Source: Henriciella mobilis (GTDB lineage: Bacteria; Pseudomonadota; Alphaproteobacteria; Caulobacterales; Hyphomonadaceae). From it: a stretch of DNA of 64,000 bases. Each line of letters opens with the position of its first letter. Position 1 is the first letter of the stretch. The stretch lies in contig NZ_QWFZ01000003.1 of assembly GCF_003576315.1 (NCBI RefSeq), positions 620,001-684,000 of the forward strand, read 5' to 3'. The notes under the pieces were generated by a model. It saw only the letters and a program-made list of their open reading frames with translations. It had not been told where the DNA came from and made no database searches. Shown here one piece after another: positions 28,377-37,364 of the stretch. The position numbers were made by a program, and so were the translations under genes.

Positions 28377-28925
28377 TCAGGCGGCAACGCCCTCGGCAAC
28401 GGGGAAGTCGATGTCGGTCCGGGCAACTTCATTGATGTAGTTGGTCCAGATGTTCAGGGCGACGTTCTGTACGATCTCGATGATCTGCGCATCGTCGTAT
28501 CCAGCCGCCCGGACGGCGCTGAGGTCTGTATCGGCGACATGCCCGCGGCTCTCGGCCACCTTGAGGGCAAAGACCACAGCGGCATTGGCTTTGGGATCGG
28601 TCGATTTGCCTTTGCGATTAGCCGCAATTTCTTCTGCCGACAGCTTGGCGAGGTTCGTGCCGAGATAGGTGTGGGCGGAAAGGCAATAACCGCAGCCATT
28701 GTACTCTGCGATAGCCAGGGCGATCCGCTCGCGTGTGGCAGCTGGTAGGCGGCCTTTGCCGAGTGCGCCGGAAAGGCCGAGATAGCCTTCCAGTGCCGCA
28801 GGGCTCTGGGCGACAAGCCGGAACAGGTTCGGCGTGCTTCCGAGCTGCTTGTTGACCTGCTCCAGCAGGGGCCTCGATGCTTCGGGCGCGGCGTCGATCG
28901 TGGCGGGAATTTGAATACGGGACAT
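28377..28925 (-). CDS. carboxymuconolactone decarboxylase / AhpD-like alkylhydroperoxidase domain protein
   Basis: A 182-residue protein from ATG 28925 (MSRIQIPATI). The motif AIAEYNGCGYCLSAHTYLG carries the CxxC...H of AhpD-type disulfide reductases with an upstream Glu, so thiol-dependent peroxide reduction is more likely than lactone decarboxylation. Helical throughout, cytoplasmic. The gene starts about 100 bp from the divergent LysR gene, the usual arrangement for a regulator and its target. Confidence 0.9.
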   Translation of the reverse strand: MSRIQIPATIDAAPEASRPLLEQVNKQLGSTPNLFRLVAQSPAALEGYLGLSGALGKGRLPAATRERIALAIAEYNGCGYCLSAHTYLGTNLAKLSAEEIAANRKGKSTDPKANAAVVFALKVAESRGHVADTDLSAVRAAGYDDAQIIEIVQNVALNIWTNYINEVARTDIDFPVAEGVAA

Positions 28926-29027
28926 AGGGGTCTCCTTGGGTTTGTCTTCGGGACCCCCAAGATATGGCTTCCAAAATCTGGATGTAGGCCGTATCAGTGG
29001 GATATAGCCTCTCAAAAAGTGGTAGAA

Positions 29028-29921
29028 ATGGTCGACCGTCTCGACTCCATGTCCATCCTTGTCACGGCCGTCGACGCCGGCAGTTTCACGGCTGGAGCGC
29101 GTGAACTGGGAATGCCGCTGGCGACGGTCAGCCGCAGAGTGGCGGAGCTGGAGGAGAGGCTGGGCGCCCAGCTCGTCACGCGCTCCACGCGCGGCCTGGC
29201 CTTGACCGAAGCGGGCGTGACCTATGTCGCCGCCTGCCGGCGCATCCTGGAGCAGGTGGCGGAAGCCGAACGCGCCGCGGCCGGGGAGTTCAGTGCACCC
29301 AGAGGCCTCCTGACCGTGACCGCGCCGATCGTCTTCGGCAGAATTCACATGGTGCCTCTGATCACGGCGTTCCTGATGGCTTATCCCGATGTGGATGTTC
29401 GCCTGCACCAGGGCGACCGGATGGTCAGCTTCCAGGAAGAGCATGTCGACCTCGCTGTCCGGATCGGTCATCTGCCAGACAGCAGTCTCAGGGCGCGCCG
29501 GGTCGGTGCGGTAAGGGAGGTAGTCTGTGCCAGCCCGGCTTACCTCGCCGCGCAGGGGGAGCCAGCGCGTGCCGAGGATCTGGCGCATCATGATTGCATC
29601 ACCTTCGAAAACCTGATGGGCGCGGATCGATGGCGGTTTGGTGACCGGCAGGTCCGGATCGGGTCGCGGCTGATTGTGAATACAGCGGATGCCGCGATTT
29701 GTGCGGCCGCGGCTGGTCTGGGGTTAACGCGCGTTCTTTCATACCAGGTCGCCGAAGCCGTTGCTGACGGACGCCTGAAAATCGTTCTGACCGGCGATGA
29801 ACCCGAAGCCTGGCCGGTTCACCTACTCTATGGAGGCGGGATCCTGCCCCAGAAGCTGCGCGCATTCATCGATTTCGCCGCGCCACGCCTGAGCGCTGCA
29901 CTGTCGGGCAATACCGGCTGA
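29028..29921 (+). CDS. LysR-family transcriptional regulator
   Basis: A 297-residue protein. N-terminal winged helix: DSMSILVTAVDAGSFTAGARELGMPLATVSRRVAELEERLG, the usual helix-turn-helix with SRRVAELE as recognition helix. It is followed by a substrate-binding domain of periplasmic-binding-protein fold (VDVRLHQGD, VDLAVRIGHLPDSSLRARRVG). ATG 29028 is the only start placing the HTH at the N-terminus. Divergent from the AhpD-like gene with a shared 102-bp intergenic region; it probably controls that group. Ligand unknown. Confidence 0.92.
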   Translation: MVDRLDSMSILVTAVDAGSFTAGARELGMPLATVSRRVAELEERLGAQLVTRSTRGLALTEAGVTYVAACRRILEQVAEAERAAAGEFSAPRGLLTVTAPIVFGRIHMVPLITAFLMAYPDVDVRLHQGDRMVSFQEEHVDLAVRIGHLPDSSLRARRVGAVREVVCASPAYLAAQGEPARAEDLAHHDCITFENLMGADRWRFGDRQVRIGSRLIVNTADAAICAAAAGLGLTRVLSYQVAEAVADGRLKIVLTGDEPEAWPVHLLYGGGILPQKLRAFIDFAAPRLSAALSGNTG

Positions 29922-29957
29922 GGCGGAGCTGTTCCTCATCACCGCCACACGTCCTGC

Positions 29958-31316
29958 TCACGCTTGGGGCAACACGCTTATGTCGCCGCGGACCGATTTG
30001 ATGGCCTCGGCGGACGTCGGCAGATACTGGAACCGGCCTTGCCGGCCAGCCGTTTCAATCCCGGCTCTCGCCAGCGCGTCGATCATCGAGTCACGCCGGA
30101 GCGCTGTTCCATGACTGTAGACTGGGTAGGCGAAGGCCGTGTGCCGGTGTCCCATAAGTTCCAGCTCGCCATCGAACAGGCCGAAGGCTCGGGCGGTGCT
30201 GCGGAAGTCTGCAAAAAGCGCCTCGGGCGTCTCTTCCGCCGAATCGGCGGTGACCTCGATGGACATGTACTCCCAGCCATCGGCCTTGCCATAATAGTCC
30301 GAGTGCATGGTGAGCCGCTTCCAGCGACCGGCCTTGTGGAAATTGTAGAGGATCAGCGAGTCGAAGCCGCGCTGGCCGCGAAACTGGCAGAACAGGGTAT
30401 GCAGGCCTTTCGAGCGCGGGGCGTCATCGGCCTCAACGCCGGCCAGCTCGGCGGTTCTGCCAAGCGGCATCGTGCTGACAATCCGGTGGGCGCTCACCGG
30501 TTTGCCATCGATGCGAAGCGCGTGCCTGGCTTGCGCCGAGGCAGACCAGCCGAGCTGCGCACCAAGCCGGGTCTCGACCCCCATGCCGTGCAGCTGCCCG
30601 ATGGCTGCGTCGTAATAGGCAGGAAAACCCGATTTGGGGCGCGCCACGCATTGCTCGCTGGCCAGGTGCTGGCGTTTGCCGAACATTTTCCGGAAAGATT
30701 GCGAGGCAAGACCGGAGAAGCTTGCGGCTCGCTCGACCGGGCGCATTCGGCTGCGAGCGAAGTCGTAATTGATCTCGTCAGCGGGAACGCCATAGAAGCG
30801 CTCGACATAGTTGAGGATGCCGCTGTCTTCCATCAGTGTCTGGCCAAGATAATACTCAAGGAAGGTCAGGGCGCTGCGGCGGGACTGGCCACGCAGGCGC
30901 ATGCGAAGGAGGTCGCGGGCCATCCTTGCCTTGTGTTTGAGCGGGCGCGCCAGCAGATCGCCGCGAAGATCGATCGGGTAACGGGCGATGCGCATGTCGG
31001 GCGTCACCCGCTGCAGGGACCAGTTTACCGGAACAACAAGCTCCGACAGGCCGGGGAACATCTCGAACTGCGGATAACCGGTCCAGAAGAAGATGGCACC
31101 GATATCAAAGGAGCGGCCATCCAGATTGACAGAGATGTGATTGCCGCCTGGCGTTTCATACTCATCGACGAGCAGGACGGACCGGCCGGACCGCACGAAG
31201 TCGTAGGCCAGTGTGATGCCGGAAATACCCGCCCCGAGAACAACCACGTCATAGTCAGCCTGCTCCGGCAGGGCGGACACGTTGTTGCCGCGCGTGCTCG
31301 CGTTTAAGTCCTTCAC
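29958..31316 (-). CDS. FAD-dependent NAD(P)-binding oxidoreductase (amine oxidase / UDP-galactopyranose mutase-like fold)
   Basis: About 452 residues if GTG 31316 is used; GTG 31280 or TTG 31406 are alternatives and the start is not settled. The dinucleotide-binding motif is YDVVVLGAGISGITLAYDF, followed by LLVDEYETPGGNHIS. The middle part TFLEYYLGQTLMEDSGILNYVERFYG resembles protoporphyrinogen-oxidase and galactopyranose-mutase relatives. No membrane segments. It lies about 170 bp after the betaine methyltransferases on the same strand, perhaps by chance. Substrate not predictable. Confidence 0.8.
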   Translation of the reverse strand: MKDLNASTRGNNVSALPEQADYDVVVLGAGISGITLAYDFVRSGRSVLLVDEYETPGGNHISVNLDGRSFDIGAIFFWTGYPQFEMFPGLSELVVPVNWSLQRVTPDMRIARYPIDLRGDLLARPLKHKARMARDLLRMRLRGQSRRSALTFLEYYLGQTLMEDSGILNYVERFYGVPADEINYDFARSRMRPVERAASFSGLASQSFRKMFGKRQHLASEQCVARPKSGFPAYYDAAIGQLHGMGVETRLGAQLGWSASAQARHALRIDGKPVSAHRIVSTMPLGRTAELAGVEADDAPRSKGLHTLFCQFRGQRGFDSLILYNFHKAGRWKRLTMHSDYYGKADGWEYMSIEVTADSAEETPEALFADFRSTARAFGLFDGELELMGHRHTAFAYPVYSHGTALRRDSMIDALARAGIETAGRQGRFQYLPTSAEAIKSVRGDISVLPQA

Positions 31317-31486
31317 CGCAAAGGTCCCCGGAATGTGCCAGAAGATTTCTCTTCTATTGCATTTGCAGGGTTTGTCGCGCGCAAACTCCGGAGAGGGGAA
31401 TTCCAATCCAGCGTTTCACGTCAAGCGATCCTGGAATAGCGCCGGCAGGCGCTAGAATGATGTGGCCTGCCGGACGCCCGATAGGA

Positions 31487-32329
31487 TCAGGGCTTGTCGT
31501 AGGTCAGGATGCCCCAGCTGAGCCAGCCTGACTTGCCGCCATCGACCCAGGCGCCAAGCCCTTCGATCATCCGGTCGGCATAGTCGTCGGAAACGAGGCC
31601 CTTAAGCTCTTCGCGGCGCGAGATCAGCTCTTCACGGACACGGCCATAATGAGCGGGCAGCATTTCGGCGAGCTCCTTGCGCGGGCCTGGTACAAGTCCG
31701 GCGCCGGATGCGGCCTGATCGTAGAAATCGATCGAGCCGAGGCTGGACAGGTGAATGCGGTCGAAGATCGGTTGCAACTTATCCGCCGGGGCATTGGCCG
31801 TCTGCAGGATATCGGTGAAGATCAGCCGTCCGCCGGGTTTCAGGATGCGCTCGCATTCCACAATGATACGCTCGCGGTCCGCCCCATGCAGGAAGCTGTC
31901 CTGGCTCCAGACAATGTCGAAGGCTTCATCGCGGGCCGGTACATCATCGAAGGAGCCGTGCAGCACATCGATACGGTCGCTGAGGCCGGCCGCCTCATTC
32001 TTCTCCCGGTTGATCCGGTTCTGCGTCTCGGAAATGTTGACGCAGACGACCTCCCGCGCGCCCGCTTCGCGAACGAGATAGCGGGCCGAGCCGCCATAGC
32101 CTGCGCCGAGATCGGCGATGCGGGCGGCCTTGCCTGCCGGACCCATCATCTTCGTCATGGTCTCGACTGTCCGCCGGCTTGCTGTCGCGATCGCCTCGTC
32201 CGACGATTCATAGAGACCGATATGGATGTCTTCGCCGCCCCAGATATTGAAATAGAAGCGGTCAGCGTCGTCGCTGTCATAATAGTCTTCAGCGACGGCG
32301 ACGTCTTCGGCGCGTGTGTCAGTCTTCAT
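31487..32329 (-). CDS. sarcosine/dimethylglycine N-methyltransferase (betaine synthesis)
   Basis: A 280-residue class I methyltransferase. The SAM motif is RIADLGAGYGGSARYLVREAG; further family features are NIWGGEDIHIGLYE, DIVWSQDSFLHGADRE and RILKPGGRLIFTDILQ. This matches the SDMT enzymes of halophilic bacteria, which convert sarcosine through dimethylglycine to glycine betaine with SAM. The start overlaps the preceding glycine/sarcosine methyltransferase gene by 11 bp, making a two-gene pathway operon. Betaine protects against salt stress. Confidence 0.92.
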   Translation of the reverse strand: MKTDTRAEDVAVAEDYYDSDDADRFYFNIWGGEDIHIGLYESSDEAIATASRRTVETMTKMMGPAGKAARIADLGAGYGGSARYLVREAGAREVVCVNISETQNRINREKNEAAGLSDRIDVLHGSFDDVPARDEAFDIVWSQDSFLHGADRERIIVECERILKPGGRLIFTDILQTANAPADKLQPIFDRIHLSSLGSIDFYDQAASGAGLVPGPRKELAEMLPAHYGRVREELISRREELKGLVSDDYADRMIEGLGAWVDGGKSGWLSWGILTYDKP

Positions 32330-33149
32330 CGCGCTTCTCCGCTATGTGAATGAAGAAGTCCGGCTCGCTCTCCTCGAAGTCCGACTGGAAGTCGCCATAG
32401 GTATGAATCTTTTCGAAACCGGCTTCCTTGAGCAGCTTCATCACGTAACGCCGACGCAGCGGGAACATGTTCAGATTGTACTGTGACCCGTCCGGGAAAC
32501 TGTAACGGAAGCGGGCAAGGCCCTCATCGACATATTCCGGCTCGGCGACGACGTCCTTGCCGCAATAATAGTATTTGTGTTTCGGCTTGTTCGCAGCCTC
32601 ATTGTCGAGCAGCAGGTCATAATTGCGCTGGTCGAGGATCAGGATGCCGTCATGTTTCAGCGCGGCGTAGAACTCCGCCAGAGCCTTCCGGCGGTCGAGT
32701 TCGTCGTGGATATGGGTAAAGGAATTGCCCAGGCAGATGATCGCATCGAACTTGCCCTTGATATCCTTGTTGAGCCAACGCCAGTCTGCCTGGCAGGTCT
32801 TGAGGACCTGGCCGCGCTTTCCGGCATTCTCGAACGCCTTCATCAGCATTTCGGCGCTGCCGTCGACGCTGGTGACATCGAAGCCTTCTTCCATCAGCCG
32901 GCAGGAGTGAAAGCCTGTTCCGGTCGCGACATCCAGAACGGTGTGCTTGTCGCGTGCGCGCAGGATGTCGACGAAGAACTGGCCCTCGCCTTCCGCGCGG
33001 GAATCCCAGTCGATCAGGGAGTCCCACTTGTCGACAAAACCTTCGATGTATTCTTCCTGATAGTGATCTGTCTCGCGGACAGCCAGCGGGTCGTCACCGT
33101 ATTTCTGTTCGGTGTTCACCGCCGTTTCGGTGCTGGACGCAGATGCCAT
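32319..33149 (-). CDS. glycine/sarcosine N-methyltransferase (betaine synthesis)
   Basis: A 276-residue methyltransferase with AAGGAG before ATG 33149. Signatures: YIEGFVDKWDSLIDWDSRAE, SAM motif TVLDVATGTGFHSCRLMEEGFDV, CLGNSFTHIHDELDRRKAL and ILDQRNYDLLLD. It fits the GSMT enzymes that methylate glycine to sarcosine and dimethylglycine. Together with the overlapping downstream gene it makes glycine betaine from glycine without choline. The AT-rich 406-bp region upstream is the likely site of osmotic control. Confidence 0.93.
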   Translation of the reverse strand: MASASSTETAVNTEQKYGDDPLAVRETDHYQEEYIEGFVDKWDSLIDWDSRAEGEGQFFVDILRARDKHTVLDVATGTGFHSCRLMEEGFDVTSVDGSAEMLMKAFENAGKRGQVLKTCQADWRWLNKDIKGKFDAIICLGNSFTHIHDELDRRKALAEFYAALKHDGILILDQRNYDLLLDNEAANKPKHKYYYCGKDVVAEPEYVDEGLARFRYSFPDGSQYNLNMFPLRRRYVMKLLKEAGFEKIHTYGDFQSDFEESEPDFFIHIAEKRDED

Positions 33150-33555
33150 GATCGCTCCTTCTCGCAGTTCAGGTTTTCGCAGTGAGGTGGGCGACCCGAA
33201 TGGGCGCGCCGGCCAAGGACCTCACAATCAAATCCAGTGTGGCGGCTCACGCGGCTTGCGGCCGCTGGCCACACGTTTCACGTCTCAGAAATAGGTCGAA
33301 AGGTCAAAATAGTTTTGAGCGCCAAGGCTTCGGGAAATGCTTCGTTTTTCACGCTTAACGCGTGTGCCGAAGCTCCCAAGTTTCTGGCGGGAAAATAAAG
33401 CATATTAAAAACAACGTATAAAAAGAGATCGCGCTTTTCGCGGTAAGTTGCAGATATAAACTGTGAAACAACCAAGAATTTTTTGCGTCAAAGTATTTTG
33501 CGCGGTTTTTGGGCAGGATTGGGCGCAAAACGGCATGAATTGGCGGGCGCGATAA
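33150..33555 (-). promoter_or_regulatory. AT-rich leader/promoter region of the betaine genes
   Basis: The stretch between the CoA transferase and the methyltransferase genes has no convincing gene (a 65-codon minus-strand frame at 33278-33475 lacks coding character). It is clearly richer in A+T than its surroundings. On the strand of the betaine genes it could carry promoter and leader. A 7-bp inverted repeat GCTTCGG/CCGAAGC (33327-33333, 33367-33373) encloses a small CACGC/GCGTG hairpin. No exact -10/-35 pair could be chosen. Confidence 0.4.
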
Positions 33556-34734
33556 CTAATCTTCGAGCGACTCCCGCGCGAGTCCCAATTCGGCGAGAAC
33601 GTCTTCGGTGTGTTGTCCGAGGCGCGGCGCTGGGGGGATTTCGCGCTTTGGCAGCCCCGAGAATTTGAGCGGCGGCTGCACTTCCCAATAGCCGCCCTCG
33701 CTCGGATGCTCCCGGCGCTGGAAGAAATCGATCGCCTTTAGGTGAGGGTCGTCCTGAACTTTGGAGATATCAGTCGCATTTGCCGCAGGAATGTCCGCAT
33801 CGGCCAGTTTGCGCAGGATCTCTTCCGACGTGTAGTTCACGAAATGGGCCTGCACGCGTGACATCATGTAGGCCTGATTGTAGTAGCGGCCCTTATAGTC
33901 GGAGATCCGATCATCCTCGAGTTCTTCTGGAGCCTCGATGACATCGAAAAGTTTTACCCATCGGCTATCGATGTAGGGCGCGATGGCGACCCAGCCATCC
34001 TTGGTCCGGACAGGCTGGCGGGCCGGGTCAACCTGGCGCTGGTAGCAGTGCGGCCCGACGGGCGGATCGAAGGTCGCCTCGTAGAAATGTTCCTCGAACA
34101 GGAAGCTCGTCACGCATTCCAGCATTGGAACCTCGACGTGGACCGCCTCTCCGGTCCGGTCGCGATGCCTCAGAGCCGCCAGTGCCCCGTGGACGGCGTG
34201 CAGGCCGGAGACCTTGTCGGCAAAGGCGGTCGGCAGGAAACGCGGCGCCTCATTGCCGTCGACACGCGGTAGCAGGCTTGTCGCGCCCGATAATGCCTGG
34301 ATCAGGTCATCATAGGCTGGGCGGCCCGCATAGGGCCCGTCCGTGCCAAAGCCGAGACAGTGGACGTAGACGATATCGGGCTTGATGGTCTTGACCTCCT
34401 CAAAGGTCAGGCCGAGACGGGCCACGGCATCGGGCCGGATATTGTGGATGAAGACGTCACTGGTCTCGAGCAGCTTGCGCACAGCGCGCATGCCGGCCTC
34501 CGATTTCATGTCCCAGACAACAGAACGCTTGCCGCGATTCACGGTCAGATGGCAGGGGCCCATGTCCCGATTGTTGGCCGGTTTTCCAACCTGGCGGAAG
34601 GCGTCGCCCGTTTCCGGCTCAAGCTTGATCACGTCGGCCCCAAGGTCGGCAAGTGTCTGCGTCGTGTAGGGTCCGAACAGCACGGTTGTCATGTCGGCTA
34701 CACGAATTCCGGACAGGGGGCTAACGGCAGGCAT
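33556..34734 (-). CDS. CaiB/BaiF-family (class III) CoA transferase
   Basis: A 392-residue protein with the family's opening LSGIRVADMTTVLFGPYTTQTLADLGADVIKLE, then HLTVNRGKRSVVWDMK, GFGTDGPYAGRPAYDDLIQALSG (the Asp of YDDLIQ is the catalytic nucleophile) and FADKVSGLHAVHGALAALRHRDRTG. Class III transferases move CoA between acids by a ternary-complex mechanism. Acceptor unknown; alpha-methylacyl-CoA racemase-like or formyl-CoA transferase-like roles are possible. It is monocistronic, divergent from trpF. Confidence 0.9.
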   Translation of the reverse strand: MPAVSPLSGIRVADMTTVLFGPYTTQTLADLGADVIKLEPETGDAFRQVGKPANNRDMGPCHLTVNRGKRSVVWDMKSEAGMRAVRKLLETSDVFIHNIRPDAVARLGLTFEEVKTIKPDIVYVHCLGFGTDGPYAGRPAYDDLIQALSGATSLLPRVDGNEAPRFLPTAFADKVSGLHAVHGALAALRHRDRTGEAVHVEVPMLECVTSFLFEEHFYEATFDPPVGPHCYQRQVDPARQPVRTKDGWVAIAPYIDSRWVKLFDVIEAPEELEDDRISDYKGRYYNQAYMMSRVQAHFVNYTSEEILRKLADADIPAANATDISKVQDDPHLKAIDFFQRREHPSEGGYWEVQPPLKFSGLPKREIPPAPRLGQHTEDVLAELGLARESLED

Positions 34735-34824
34735 GTGAAACTCCGTTGTCTGTACCCGGCCATTTTGCCAGCGCGGCGCGGTTCGTAAATGCCTTGCGTT
34801 TCAGTGACGCGGCGTCAACACGCC

Positions 34825-34867
34825 TGTGCCTCCTGTGCCTCCTGTGCCTCCTGTGCCTCCTGCGCCT
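34825..34867 (+). repeat. 9-bp tandem repeat (TGTGCCTCC, four perfect units plus a degenerate one)
   Basis: Units at 34825, 34834, 34843 and 34852 are identical, with a partial unit TGCGCCT at 34861-34867. The array ends 73 bp before the trpF start and 91 bp from the CoA transferase start. On the plus strand each unit holds CCTCC; on the minus strand each holds GGAGG, a Shine-Dalgarno core. It lies in the 206-bp divergent region, which otherwise has no gene. Confidence 0.9.
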
Positions 34868-34940
34868 GAAACTGTGCCCGCAAGCGCTTTACGGCCCCAT
34901 TTGCTTGACTCTCCAGTGTGCCCGCGCCAACCAGCGCGCC

Positions 34941-35603
34941 ATGGCAAAGGTGAAGATTTGTGGCGTGCGGGATGAAGCGATGGTCCACGTGGCGGCTGAG
35001 GCCGGCGCGGATTGGATTGGTTTCAACCTTGTGCCGAAAAGCCCACGCTTCATTGCCCCGCATGGCGAGCCCGTACCTGAGCGCCTGACTGACCTCCTGA
35101 AGGTGTCTGCAGAGGCGCAGCTGCGATCGGTCGTACTCGTCGTCGATCCCGACATCGCTGTCCTGAAATCGCTGACCGATACGGTGCGGCCAGACGCTAT
35201 TCAGCTGCACGGGCAGGAAACGCCGGAATTCGTCGCAAAGCTCAGGGCCGCCATGCCGAAAGACACAGAAATCTGGAAAGCCGTTGGCGTTGAGAACAGG
35301 GCCGACCTCGAAGCTGTCGCACGCTTTGTATCCGCCGACAGGCTTCTTATCGATGCGAAGCCCCCAGAGGGCGCTGATCGGACCGGTGGGCATGGCCAGG
35401 CTTTCGACTGGTCTATCCTGCAGGGCTGGGCCGCGCCGAAGCCCTGGATGCTGGCTGGCGGGCTAACACCCGAGAATGTCGCGGCCGCCATCGCTGCAAC
35501 AGGTGCAGATGCGGTCGATGTGTCCTCTGGTGTCGAAAGCGAGAGGGGCGTAAAGGACGAGGTCTTGATCCGCAGCTTCATCGCTGCTGCGAAGGCCGCC
35601 TGA
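34941..35603 (+). CDS. trpF: phosphoribosylanthranilate isomerase TrpF
   Basis: A 220-residue TIM barrel from ATG 34941 (MAKVKICGVRDEAM). The catalytic Cys is in KICGVRD; other motifs are GFNLVPKSPR, DAIQLHGQE, LLIDAKPPEGADRTGGHG and MLAGGLTPENVAAAI with DVSSGVE. It converts phosphoribosyl-anthranilate to CdRP in tryptophan synthesis. No good ribosome site precedes the ATG; a small CGCGC/GCGCG hairpin lies just before it. First gene of the trpF-trpB-VOC-cutA-trpA-accD-folC run. Confidence 0.94.
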   Translation: MAKVKICGVRDEAMVHVAAEAGADWIGFNLVPKSPRFIAPHGEPVPERLTDLLKVSAEAQLRSVVLVVDPDIAVLKSLTDTVRPDAIQLHGQETPEFVAKLRAAMPKDTEIWKAVGVENRADLEAVARFVSADRLLIDAKPPEGADRTGGHGQAFDWSILQGWAAPKPWMLAGGLTPENVAAAIAATGADAVDVSSGVESERGVKDEVLIRSFIAAAKAA

Positions 35604-35615
35604 CGGGAGCGTCAA

Positions 35616-36827
35616 ATGAACAAGCTTAACACATGGGCACAGTGGCCTGACGAGAAAGGCCGCTTCGGCGAGTTTGGCGGACGCTATGTCGCTGAAACGC
35701 TGATGCCGCTTATCCTCGAGCTGGAAGAAGAATACCGCGCCGCCAAGAAGGATCCGGCCTTCGCCGCCCAGATGGACGATTTCTGGGAGCATTATGTCGG
35801 CCGCCCGTCGCCGCTCTATCATGCCGAGCGGATGAGCGAGCATTTCGGCGGACCGAAGATCTACTTCAAGCGCGACGAGCTCAATCATACCGGCTCGCAC
35901 AAGATCAATAACTGTCTCGGCCAGGTGCTGCTCGCCCTGCGCATGGGCAAGACGCGGATCATCGCCGAGACCGGCGCCGGACAGCACGGCGTTGCAACGG
36001 CGACGGCCTGTGCCCGTTTCGGCCTGCCCTGTACCGTTTTCATGGGCGCGACCGATGTCGTTCGCCAGAAGCCGAACGTCTTCCGGATGAAGCTGCTTGG
36101 TGCCGAGATCGTTCCGGTCTCTTCCGGTACCGGCACGCTGAAGGATGCCATGAACGAGGCGCTGCGCGACTGGGTCACCAACGTCCACGACACCTTCTAT
36201 GTCATCGGCACCGCCGCTGGCCCGCACCCCTATCCGGAGATGGTGCGCGACTTCCAGTCCGTGATCGGCAAGGAGGCGCGCCGCCAGATGCTCGAACGCG
36301 AAGGCCGCCTGCCGGACGCCGTCATGGCCTGTATCGGCGGCGGGTCCAATGCGATCGGCCTGTTTCATCCCTTCATCGAGGATGAGGGTGTGCGCCTGAT
36401 CGGCGTCGAGGCGGCCGGCCATGGCATCGAGACCGGCGAGCATGCCGCCGCCCTGAATGGTGGCCAGCCCGGCATCCTGCATGGCAACAAGACCTACCTC
36501 CTGCAGACCGATGACGGCCAGATCATCGATGCGCACTCGATTTCCGCCGGGCTCGACTATCCCGGTATTGGTCCGGAACACGCCTTCCTGCGCGACACCG
36601 GCCGGGCGGAATACCTGACCTGCACCGACAAGGAAGCGCTTGATGCCTTCCAGCTTTGCACGCGTCTTGAGGGTATCATTCCGGCGCTTGAGCCCGCCCA
36701 CGCCATCGCCCGCCTGGGCGAGGTTTGCGACAGCCTCGGCAAGGATGGGCTGCTGATCATGAATCTCTGCGGGCGCGGCGACAAGGACATCTTCTCGGTG
36801 GCCGAGCATCTGGGCATGGATATCTGA
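35616..36827 (+). CDS. trpB: tryptophan synthase beta subunit TrpB
   Basis: A 403-residue PLP enzyme (TrpB1 type). Features: [18 protein letters not shown], the PLP Lys in [28 protein letters not shown], the phosphate-binding [12 protein letters not shown], and the C-terminal NLCGRGDKD. It condenses indole with serine, indole arriving by tunnel from TrpA. It follows trpF by 12 bp. trpA is not next; two short genes (VOC, cutA) lie between. Confidence 0.97.
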   Translation: MNKLNTWAQWPDEKGRFGEFGGRYVAETLMPLILELEEEYRAAKKDPAFAAQMDDFWEHYVGRPSPLYHAERMSEHFGGPKIYFKRDELNHTGSHKINNCLGQVLLALRMGKTRIIAETGAGQHGVATATACARFGLPCTVFMGATDVVRQKPNVFRMKLLGAEIVPVSSGTGTLKDAMNEALRDWVTNVHDTFYVIGTAAGPHPYPEMVRDFQSVIGKEARRQMLEREGRLPDAVMACIGGGSNAIGLFHPFIEDEGVRLIGVEAAGHGIETGEHAAALNGGQPGILHGNKTYLLQTDDGQIIDAHSISAGLDYPGIGPEHAFLRDTGRAEYLTCTDKEALDAFQLCTRLEGIIPALEPAHAIARLGEVCDSLGKDGLLIMNLCGRGDKDIFSVAEHLGMDI

Positions 36828-36829
36828 TC

Positions 36830-37222
36830 TTGATCTCGCACGTCACGCTGGGGACGAAGAACAAGGCAGGAGCGCGAGCGTTTTATACGCCTGTCATGGC
36901 AGCGCTCGGCTATCCGCCGCGCGACCCGGCGAAGTCAAAGCAATTCGTCATGTGGACCGGGCGCGATGGCGGACGGCCCTTTTTTGTACTGGCGGAACCG
37001 TTTGACGGACAGGAAGCATCCTCTGGTAACGGACAGATGATCGCGCTGCTGGCACCGAGCCGGGCTGCTGTCGATGCTGCGCATGCTGCGGCGCTGGCAG
37101 GCGGGGCAGGGAATGAGGGCAGTCCTGGTTTTCGTCCCCAGTACCATGAGAACTATTATGGAGCTTACTTCCGGGACCCTGACGGCAACAAGGTGTGCGT
37201 CGTCTGCCACGATCCAGAATGA
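36830..37222 (+). CDS. VOC-family (glyoxalase/dioxygenase fold) protein
   Basis: A 130-residue protein read from TTG 36830, two bases after the trpB stop; no better start exists in this frame. The sequence MISHVTLGTKNKAGARAFYTPVMAALGYPP is the standard first beta-alpha-beta unit, and ENYYGAYFRDPDGNKVCVVCH the last, with His and Glu/Asp-type metal positions partly conserved. Substrate unknown. Its location inside the trp run is probably by insertion, not by role. Confidence 0.82.
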   Translation: MISHVTLGTKNKAGARAFYTPVMAALGYPPRDPAKSKQFVMWTGRDGGRPFFVLAEPFDGQEASSGNGQMIALLAPSRAAVDAAHAAALAGGAGNEGSPGFRPQYHENYYGAYFRDPDGNKVCVVCHDPE

Positions 37223-37364
37223 ATGGGCAGCTTAAGGACATGAAGGTGATGGAATCGCAGATGTTCGCCCGAGATTGCGCCTAAACCGGGTTTCTGCATG
37301 CCCGGCGGTGTGCAATATCGGTGATCAGATTAGGATAACCGCTAGAAAACCGGCTGATTTCAAC

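Noticed and set aside
29964-31307. 447-codon plus-strand open frame
   Set aside because: Shadow of the flavoprotein gene; no family resemblance, whereas the minus strand has a clear FAD motif.
33278-33475. 65-codon minus-strand frame in the betaine leader
   Set aside because: No ribosome site, AT-rich composition unlike the neighbours' coding DNA, no similarity recognised.
34746-34940. Possible 65-residue N-terminal extension of TrpF with CLL repeats
   Set aside because: The translation comes from the 9-bp repeat array; TrpF proteins begin at the KICG segment, matching ATG 34941.
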